From: Haplosporangium gracile
Taxonomy: Eukaryota; Mortierellomycota; Mortierellomycetes; Mortierellales; Mortierellaceae
Direction of reading: 5' to 3'
Length of the DNA stretch: 13,118 nucleotides
NCBI GenBank assembly: GCA_015499985.1
Contig: JAAAUF010000613.1
Location: 2,763 to 15,880, forward strand
The notes below the pieces were generated by a model. The model searched no databases and had not been told where the DNA came from. It saw only the letters and a program-made list of their open reading frames with translations. Position 1 is the stretch's first letter. Each line of letters opens with the position of its first letter. Of this stretch, positions 7,367 through 13,118 are shown piece after piece. Position numbers and translations under genes: made by a program.

Positions 7367-8694
7367 CGCCTCCGTCACAAACCATTGATCGCCTTCATCG
7401 TTTCTATCGTTTTCTACATAAACCAGACTTCACATTCTTTTTATCTTTCCGAGGCCACCTTCGCCATCAATCCCCTCCCCTTTGTTCGCTGGTTCAAAAT
7501 GCTGACTGCGCCAAAATCAAAAAGACCAATTGTATTGTATAATCCTGCCGGTGACCAAGAAGATCTGACAAGGGTAGACCCAGAACATCCTTCTTTCTTT
7601 TGACACAGACAAGAAGACACGCTTTGCTGCAGCCCATATCAGAGGGATTGTTGGTATCGATAAGACCAAACTCACAAGGACACAACTACAAAAGTACAGG
7701 ATGCGTTTTTGTGCGCGTAATGGAACAAATAGCGCCTACATACACATATCTCCAAAGGCACCCGTAGCTTTGATTCAGATGTTCCTGGTAACGGTCTTTT
7801 GCAGAAAAAAATAAAAGAAACATTTACTGTGGTTGCACTACCTCAGTTACCCCCCAGCCTCATCTCTGCCCTAGCCCATTGACACCACACCTTGTAATCC
7901 TTCTTTTCCCCCGTATGCTGCACATTCCGAGTGCTTCTTTTTTAATAGCCGTTGAGGACGAGCACGTTTGCCTGTACACTGCTATCAACTTGAACGAAGA
8001 AAATAGTAGACAGACATGACATGCAAACACAACAGACACATAAGAAATGCAAGCGACCCCAAGTTGGAGACTTGGAGCAAGAGAACGCGCATAATAACAA
8101 CTGCAACAACAACAACAAGCCAACAACAGACAAGCAAACAACATACCAGCCTTTCATTCCCCCTCCTCCCCTTCCCTTCCCATGCAAAATCACAATCTCC
8201 GATAACCTCCCCTTGGAACAGATAGGTGACGATGTGGTCTTTCTTTTTTGCACAAAGAAATGGGCTGCTGCATCCCTCCGTCCCACTATCCTTCAATGCA
8301 TCCCCCCTTCCTCCTTACCATGATTTATCTTTTGCATCCCTCCGTCACTCCATTGTTTTGCTTCTTATGAACCCTTTTGACTCAGTGAGGAATGAGACAG
8401 ACAGAGCATGCTTTGCGCCGCCCTATCTGACTTATTTATCCTATGTAAAGTACAGTAAGTGATGGCAGGAGGAGAAAAGTAAGGGCAGGGCAAAGAATGA
8501 CAGGGGAGGGGGGACAAAGAAAGGTTGCAATTTGGTAGGGAAGGGAAGAGGGACAGTCAGTCAGTCAGCTGCAAGTCTGACTTTAGAGAAAGGGGTGGCA
8601 ATGCACGAACATACACGCAACCATTCACACAGAGGGAGAGAAACACACAGACACGGATATACATACTCAGACATAGAACAACAACCAAAATAGC

Positions 8695-8714
8695 ACAACA
8701 ACAACAACAACAAC
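8695..8714 (+). repeat. ACA trinucleotide microsatellite
   Basis: About six and a half ACA/CAA units. A second, shorter ACA cluster lies at 8104-8118. Neither lies in a credible reading frame. Confidence 0.85.
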
Positions 8715-9075
8715 GCAAACACCGTCGACCACTACTTCGATTTGTAAAAACACAAAAGGGAAGCTTTCGTTTTTTTAGATCCCCTCATTCGTATCGTCTT
8801 GACAACTCGTGCCTGACCATTGTTCCTCTCTCCCTACTCATCCCTATATGAGATACGTCCTGAAGTGAAGCGCTAATCGCCCTTGTACCCTCACAAACTA
8901 CTTCCTCTTTCTGATCCAGTTCACGCATACAGCTCTTACTTTGGGCGCATGTTCCTTCTTTTTGCGCCCCCTCCTACTCAAGCCAGCCAAAAATACGAAC
9001 GGGACCATTCCTTTTGTGGACCTTAGTTGTCAGCACCGCCCTAAAAATAAACGAAAACCCTCCGAGCCTTTCAAT

Positions 9076-9095
9076 GGCACAGGCACAGGCACAGG
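9076..9095 (+). repeat. GGCACA hexanucleotide repeat
   Basis: Three tandem GGCACA units in the gene-poor region. Confidence 0.7.
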
Positions 9096-9187
9096 GAGCA
9101 AAAAAAGAAGCAAATCTTTTTTTTTGTGGGCCTGGAAAGCAGCTTTCTTAGCTGGTTGTTGCTTGTTTGTGGGTAAACAGAGAGAAT

Positions 9188-9216
9188 AAACAAACAAACA
9201 AACAAACAAACAAACA
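9188..9216 (+). repeat. CAAA microsatellite
   Basis: About seven tandem tetranucleotide units, no associated gene. Confidence 0.9.
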
Positions 9217-9560
9217 GTGGCGAACTGGCTATGGTCTGGGCGGAAGGAGCGTGTCTTTTTGTAGAGTCGAACTCAAGAACGAACAAGGTATTCAGTTGTT
9301 GTTGTTGCTATTTGACGTTCTGTTGACGACATAGCCCTATGGTGTCTGTTGACCCTTATTTTGCCGTTCTTTTCTTGTCTTGCAAGGATATCTTCCTCCT
9401 CTTTGCATTCGACCCTTTTCATCCATCGCCCCCCCTTTCCCTCTCTTCTCCAAGTCATGATATTCATTCTCCCCTTTCCTCCTTCTTCTTTGCCCACATA
9501 TATTCAGATACAATTGACTAGGGTTAACCAATTGAATCGCTAATTCACCTCATCCCATCA

Positions 9561-9585
9561 TGCCTTGCCTTGCCTTGCCTTGCCT
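9561..9585 (+). repeat. TGCCT pentanucleotide repeat (5 copies)
   Basis: Five perfect tandem TGCCT units, about 80 nt upstream of the TATA box of the next gene. They may lie in its promoter. Confidence 0.9.
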
Positions 9586-9665
9586 AACCGACAGGGGCGT
9601 AAAAAAATGTAAAGAATGAATGGGCGGGACAAAACAACAACTGCATCATAAGGACGCGATGTTGT

Positions 9666-9673
9666 TATATATA
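9666..9673 (+). promoter_or_regulatory. TATA box of the membrane-protein gene
   Basis: TATATATA occurs once here in otherwise mixed sequence. It is followed about 40 nt later by a T18 run (9715-9732) and a CT-rich leader that continues to A/C-rich DNA before the ATG at 10001. This implies a 5' UTR near 300 nt if the box is used. Confidence 0.55.
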
Positions 9674-10000
9674 GCCAGCTACATGACATCCACCCCTTCC
9701 ACTTTTCCTTCTTCTTTTTTTTTTTTTTTTTTCTCTTGCTTCTTACTTTCGACTCTCTTTCTGCCCTTTACCCGTCCATTTGCTTCCTTGCTCTTCCTTC
9801 ACTCTCTGCGCTCACAATCGACAGACCCTGAAGAAGAAGCCAGTCGCCATAGCCCTCTCCTCTCTATCCAATCGCCTCAGCATTGCTCTGTCCTCACTGT
9901 CAGCAATCCCCCTGAGCACATACACAGATCGTCCCTTCCTCGCCCTCACATCCTCACATCCTCAGCTCAACAGCATACTTACATCCACAACAACAGCAGA

Positions 10001-11446
10001 ATGGCACCCTCGTATGACTTTGCTCTTGACCCAATGGATTTAATATACGACAATAACAAGCGATCTTCCCTCTTCAAGCGCGCCCCCGAAGAACCACCCA
10101 CTACTTCTCCTCCTGCCCCTGGAAGCGACGGCTCTAAATCATCAAACCCCGCGGTCATCATTGGTGCAACCGTCGGTGCCCTGGCTCTCATCTTCGTGCT
10201 TTCGCTCTTCTACTGCTGTATGCGCAAACGCCGGGCCTCCCGTCGGATCGGGCAACTTCAACATTTCCTCCCCACGTTTATGGATCAAGAAAAGACTGAG
10301 AAGTACTTCCAGCAACACAATTCGTCTTCGACCCTTGTTGTCCCCGGTACCAACCCTACGTCTGCATCTGGAGGAGGATCGAAAGATCCAGCTCAGCTCA
10401 CGAATGCTCATCACCGTATTCGGTCTGCACCTATTGCATTTACAAAGGGGGTGACGGATCATCGGAACCGTCAGCTTGAACGCGATGGGTCCTTGGGACA
10501 GTTCCAGCAGATCTCTTTGGCCTCAGAGGATGTTGTAATCCCTCCCCACGTTCGTGACCAGAAGGATGAGGTTCTCCCTCGTCGATCGCTCTCGGGTAAC
10601 GGTGTATCTATCCGCGCTCGAGCCTCGACCGTCACTGCTCCAGCACCCGTTGTGAGCTCCCTGCACCGCAGCATGAGCCTCAACAAGCACAGCTCTCGTC
10701 CCATCAACAGCCGCTCCAACCTCGAGGATGAGGAGGAGGACGAAGACGCTGCCAATGTCGACCGCTTCGCCGAGGGAGAGTCCCTCATCGCCCCCAACCG
10801 ATTCTCGACCCTCTTGGAATTGAGTCCTGCCGACCTGAACAACCTCAACAACGCCAACCGATTCTCGGCGACTTCTTATAACGGTGGGTTGGACCCTGTC
10901 TTTGACCCGACTCGGTTCTCGACAGCCTCGGTCATGTTTGACGCGAAGCGCATCTCCAATCTCTCGACAGCTTCGTCCGAAGACTCGATTTCAACATCTT
11001 CCTCGGATGAGTTCAACAGCCATCTGCCCCCACACCAGAAACATCATTCCTTCCATAGCCATCACAACTCGCCTACGATGAGGAGCCGTGAGATTGCAAC
11101 CGATGTGCCTGGTCCTATTGTCCCCAATCATCCTGCCTATATCGGTGACAAGCAAGAACTGGACGATGACGAAGATATCCCTACTTCTTCTATCCAGCAG
11201 AGCCAAAACTTGCCTCAATTCCATGTCAGCACACCTTCGTCCATATCTCACCAGGGCACGCCTTCAGGCTACCCTCAGCAGCAGCAGGCACAAGGCCCCC
11301 CAACCTTTTATCCTCAGCAGCAACAGCAGCAGAACAGCCCATGGCCCTCGGGTAACCTGCCCATGGCGATGCCCATCCCTCAGCCCTATCAGCCACCAAG
11401 TGTCCTTGTCTCGCGGGCTGACGATAACGAAGGCGATGCCCGCTAA
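10001..11446 (+). CDS. single-pass membrane protein with Ser-rich cytoplasmic tail (481 aa)
   Basis: One exon. Residues 1-50 are a short, acidic then Pro/Ser-rich segment with dibasic sites (K20-R21, K26-R27, the second followed by APEEPP, Kex2-like). Residues 51-72 are a clear transmembrane helix (AVIIGATVGALALIFVLSLF), followed by Cys-Cys and a strongly basic MRKRRASRR, which predicts outside N-terminus and cytoplasmic C-terminus. The roughly 405-residue tail is disordered: RRSLS at 194-198, an acidic EDEEEDEDA run near 243-251, four Arg-(Phe/Ile)-Ser motifs at 267, 287, 305 and 317, His-rich HSFHSHH, and two polyglutamine runs near the C-terminus. It resembles fungal wall-sensor-like type I proteins in layout but lacks a recognisable ectodomain, so no function is assigned. 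The ATG at 10001 is preferred over in-frame upstream starts from 9620, because the intervening residues derive from the CT-rich leader downstream of the TATA box. A missing upstream exon remains possible. Confidence 0.8.
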   Translation: MAPSYDFALDPMDLIYDNNKRSSLFKRAPEEPPTTSPPAPGSDGSKSSNPAVIIGATVGALALIFVLSLFYCCMRKRRASRRIGQLQHFLPTFMDQEKTEKYFQQHNSSSTLVVPGTNPTSASGGGSKDPAQLTNAHHRIRSAPIAFTKGVTDHRNRQLERDGSLGQFQQISLASEDVVIPPHVRDQKDEVLPRRSLSGNGVSIRARASTVTAPAPVVSSLHRSMSLNKHSSRPINSRSNLEDEEEDEDAANVDRFAEGESLIAPNRFSTLLELSPADLNNLNNANRFSATSYNGGLDPVFDPTRFSTASVMFDAKRISNLSTASSEDSISTSSSDEFNSHLPPHQKHHSFHSHHNSPTMRSREIATDVPGPIVPNHPAYIGDKQELDDDEDIPTSSIQQSQNLPQFHVSTPSSISHQGTPSGYPQQQQAQGPPTFYPQQQQQQNSPWPSGNLPMAMPIPQPYQPPSVLVSRADDNEGDAR

Positions 11447-11744
11447 AATAGCCTTTCGCGCGCGCACTGCCAAGCTCTTTTGAGCATCCTTTTTTTTCTT
11501 CTTTTGTTTATAGTAGTGGCGTTGAATGTAAATATCTTTTTAGTCGTAGAAGTTCGAACATGTAAATAAACGGACAAATATACAAAAAAGTAAGAGTCGA
11601 CGGGTGGCAAGAGGGAGGGGTTAAAACAGTGCGGCGGTACGCGATGTGAAAAATAGACGGAAGAAAGAGGAGAAGAAGGGGGCGGTGCTGCTGCACTGCT
11701 CTTACTTATCTTTTTCTGCAACAGACCCCCTCCTTTCCTTTCTG
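11447..11744. other. 298-nt convergent 3' region
   Basis: It separates the converging stops of the membrane-protein and methyltransferase genes. It contains the AATAAA of the left gene. Nothing else coding was seen; the minus frames here are short and low complexity. Confidence 0.6.
11565..11570 (+). terminator. polyadenylation signal AATAAA of the membrane-protein gene
   Basis: Canonical AATAAA about 120 nt after the TAA stop at 11444-11446, with T-rich and TGTAAATA elements around it, as expected for a fungal 3' end. Confidence 0.65.
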
Positions 11745-13007
11745 TCACCGCCAGAGCTCATAGACAAGCACGGTACGGTTTCGATCCTCGACCGAAAACT
11801 GCTCTAGATCCTCCTCCTTCAGCATCTCACTCTCCCTCTGCAACTCTTCAGGAGTCCTAATCTCACCCCAGACAGGCATCATCCGGATCTCGACCAACCT
11901 CGATTGCAATCCAAACGCTGGGGAAGTCGCCAAAGCCATAAACCGTTGGACAGTGTTGTAGCCCGTATGGAGGCCACAGCAGACAATAATCCTGCCCTGT
12001 CCGTCTTCTCTCAGCACTGCGAGGCAGGATTTAAGTAGATCGGCATGGCCATCTGACACCCATAGCGTATCTGCCAACAGAATCCAGTCGTACCTCCTCT
12101 CGTTGCTATTGTCTTGTATTCCGCCTTCAGTTCCTGCTTCAGAGCTCTGGATCGAAGATGGTAGACAGTCCAGCATATCTTGAACGCTCTCTCCCCAGGC
12201 ATGTCCACGTACTGCACATTTCACACGCTGCTCCTCCTGGTCTCGCCTCGATCCCTTGACAAACGGTGCTGGCGTGATAATCTCCTTGTATAATTCCTTG
12301 TCACACGAAGGAGTTCCAGCTATCCGTCTGGTGCTCTTGTCCTGGTCAGACTCGACAAGATTCTCGAACCAATTGCGTTCCAGGTTCTGAACAATTGCTG
12401 GGTCTGGGTAGTCGGTGAGTGTTGCAAACTGGGCGCCACGCTTCACACAGAGGAGTCCTGGCAATGCTGCACCTGCTCCGAACTCGATCACTATTTTTTT
12501 GTTTGTTTGTTGTGGATAAATATGCATGTTAAGAAAAGCGGAACACAAAAAAAAAAAAAAAAAAAAAAACACACACATGAACGTGAATAAGCTGCATAGA
12601 ACAACAAAGAAAAAAAAATACATACCCCGCTTGCCACGAACATCAACGTCCCCAGCCTCAATGTACTCGGCCATCACTAACGCCGCATTCCAGACATAAT
12701 GCGACATCAATTTGACAACCCCACCCGCGACATTTGCGAGATGTAACTGTAGAACGCCCCGTTGGTAATCAAAGATCTGGCCTGCTTCTCCATTGGCTAC
12801 TTGGGAATCCCCGAAGAGTCCGATGCTCTGTTCGAAGCCGTCCAAAAAGTCGCGTCTTCCTGTTGATGTTGATGTGGTGGAGGAGGTAGGTACGGATGAG
12901 GAGGATTCCTGTTGACGCTTTTGGGTGCGTTCGAGGCGTTTGATCCGGTCAGCTTCTTGTTGGGCGGGTGACCTGACGAAAGGTGTAATTGTCTTCCTGG
13001 TTGCCAT
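11745..13007 (-). CDS. EFM7: family-16 SAM methyltransferase, Efm7/Nnt1-like (2 exons, 375 aa)
   Basis: Minus-strand exons are 13007-12626 and 12490-11745. The protein is a seven-beta-strand methyltransferase: KLMSHYVWNAALVMAEYI before motif I, motif I VIEFGAGAALPG at 128-139, acidic post-I TLTDYPD at 151-157 (Asp154 likely contacts the SAM ribose), then GHAWG at 223-227 and DWILLADTLW at 262-271, where family members have an (I/L)L(S/A)D motif. In yeast, Efm7 (formerly Nnt1) methylates the N-terminal Gly and adjacent Lys of elongation factor eEF1A; DYPD and G-x-x-WG are typical of that group. This copy is longer than yeast Efm7 (about 260 aa). The surplus is a disordered N-terminus (1-55) and Ser/Glu-rich inserts around 172-215 and 238-260. 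Family membership is certain; the eEF1A substrate is inferred and another family-16 target is possible. Confidence 0.88.
   Translation of the reverse strand: MATRKTITPFVRSPAQQEADRIKRLERTQKRQQESSSSVPTSSTTSTSTGRRDFLDGFEQSIGLFGDSQVANGEAGQIFDYQRGVLQLHLANVAGGVVKLMSHYVWNAALVMAEYIEAGDVDVRGKRGMYFFFFVVLCSLFTFMCVFFFFFFFLCSAFLNMHIYPQQTNKKIVIEFGAGAALPGLLCVKRGAQFATLTDYPDPAIVQNLERNWFENLVESDQDKSTRRIAGTPSCDKELYKEIITPAPFVKGSRRDQEEQRVKCAVRGHAWGESVQDMLDCLPSSIQSSEAGTEGGIQDNSNERRYDWILLADTLWVSDGHADLLKSCLAVLREDGQGRIIVCCGLHTGYNTVQRFMALATSPAFGLQSRLVEIRMMPVWGEIRTPEELQRESEMLKEEDLEQFSVEDRNRTVLVYELWR
12491..12625 (-). other. intron of the methyltransferase gene (135 nt, stop-free)
   Basis: The donor is CGGG|GTATGTAT and the acceptor AAATAG|TGATCG, in phase 1. 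Joining gives GKR|VIEFGAG, an unbroken methyltransferase motif I. The intron is a multiple of three with no in-frame stop, so an unspliced reading frame looks continuous at 420 aa but places 45 Phe/Val/Cys-rich residues just before motif I. Confidence 0.9.
12547..12570 (+). repeat. A24 homopolymer inside the methyltransferase intron
   Basis: Twenty-four consecutive A residues on the + strand (T in the transcript), flanked by a short CA repeat. It forms a long intronic polypyrimidine tract on the coding strand. Confidence 0.95.
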
Positions 13008-13118
13008 CGCGGAAAAGAATGAGGTGGGGGGGTTGTTGTCAGAAAATAGTGTGATGTCCAGTGTTGGTTCACTGCTAGCTTGTCTGACTGATCGCAGAAG
13101 GAAGTGGGGAAAAAAAAA
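13008..13118 (-). promoter_or_regulatory. upstream region of the methyltransferase gene (cut by the window edge)
   Basis: On the coding strand the 111 nt before the ATG are C/T- and A/C-rich (CAACAACCCCCCCACC, CATTCTTTTCC), matching the leaders of the other genes. No TATA box is visible before the sequence ends. No gene is seen on the opposite strand. Confidence 0.4.

Larger units (their letters stand above)
5886..9665. other. long gene-poor region with simple repeats
   Basis: About 3.8 kb between two divergent genes holds no frame with recognisable domains. Open frames here translate to low-complexity Phe/Ser/Leu/His products of pyrimidine or purine tracts. The longest, minus 7139-6426 (237 codons), has hydrophobic stretches but no known family. 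Features seen are CT/CTTT, GAAA, CAAA, ACA and TGCCT microsatellites, a T21 run, a 13-base direct repeat (8270-8282 and 8334-8346), and a possible tiny minus-strand exon at 6282-6208. The region could hold a non-coding RNA, a small multi-exon gene or a long promoter, but the sequence does not decide. Confidence 0.5.

Noticed and set aside
7499..7603. Plus-strand 34-codon frame (MLTAPKSKRPIVLYNPAGD...) after a CT-rich leader, followed by another open frame from 7605
   Set aside because: The start context looks gene-like, but the only possible intron joining the two frames would be about 35 nt, too short. No family is recognisable, so it was left as intergenic.
8270..8346. 13-base direct repeat GCATCCCTCCGTC, 64 bases apart
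   Set aside because: Short, in pyrimidine-rich DNA, with no flanking inverted repeats or gene; likely chance or local slippage.
9620..10000. N-terminal extension of the membrane protein by 127 residues from an upstream in-frame ATG
   Set aside because: The extension starts upstream of the TATA box at 9666 and translates a T18 run and CT-rich leader. The ATG at 10001 has A/C-rich leader context and gives a compact protein.
11745..13007. Single-exon 420-aa methyltransferase
   Set aside because: The middle 45 residues are Phe/Cys-rich and interrupt motif I, and perfect GTATGT and TAG sites flank them. Removal restores GKRVIEFGAG.

Overview
The window looks like nuclear DNA of a filamentous fungus, most likely an early-diverging one of the Mortierella type. 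That placement is an inference from overall character, not a marker gene. The supporting evidence is short spliceosomal introns of 103-205 nt with GTAAG/GTATG donors, TAG acceptors and one perfect TACTAAC branch site. Other signs are CT-rich leaders in front of start codons, many microsatellites and homopolymer runs, and well-separated monocistronic genes. I saw no operons, CRISPR arrays, insertion sequences, tRNA or rRNA genes.

From left to right: a possible C-terminal tail of a gene entering from the left (2-73, +), then about 0.9 kb without a clear gene. Next is a three-exon + strand gene (952-3908, 899 aa), which reads as an N-terminal PHD zinc finger, a long Lys/Ala/Thr-rich histone-H1-like linker made by a degenerate minisatellite, a nuclear localisation cluster, an F-box and a leucine-rich-repeat-like C-terminus. 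Convergent with it, 130 nt away, is a four-exon minus-strand gene (5639-4039, 374 aa) for a family GH8 glycoside hydrolase. Its conserved Asn-Ser-Cys-Arg-Val-Pro-Trp-Arg motif is encoded by a 29-nt microexon plus the start of the next exon. The Asn in that motif places it with the GH8 branch (GH8b) that includes bacterial chitosanases.

A 4-kb stretch (about 5640-9665) follows in which I find no convincing gene, only promoter-like CT-rich tracts and several simple repeats. It separates the divergent GH8 gene from a + strand gene (10001-11446, 481 aa). That gene encodes a single-pass membrane protein with a short outside segment and a long Ser-rich cytoplasmic tail carrying repeated Arg-Phe-Ser motifs, an RRSLS site and polyglutamine. 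It has a TATA box at 9666 and a polyadenylation signal at 11565. The last gene (13007-11745, -, 375 aa after removal of one intron) is a family-16 methyltransferase resembling the eEF1A N-terminal methyltransferase Efm7/Nnt1.

The genes do not form an obvious pathway. The most interesting items are the PHD/F-box/LRR architecture, which is not visible without assembling a 24-codon first exon, and the fungal GH8b enzyme, whose signature sits on a microexon and which lacks a secretion signal.
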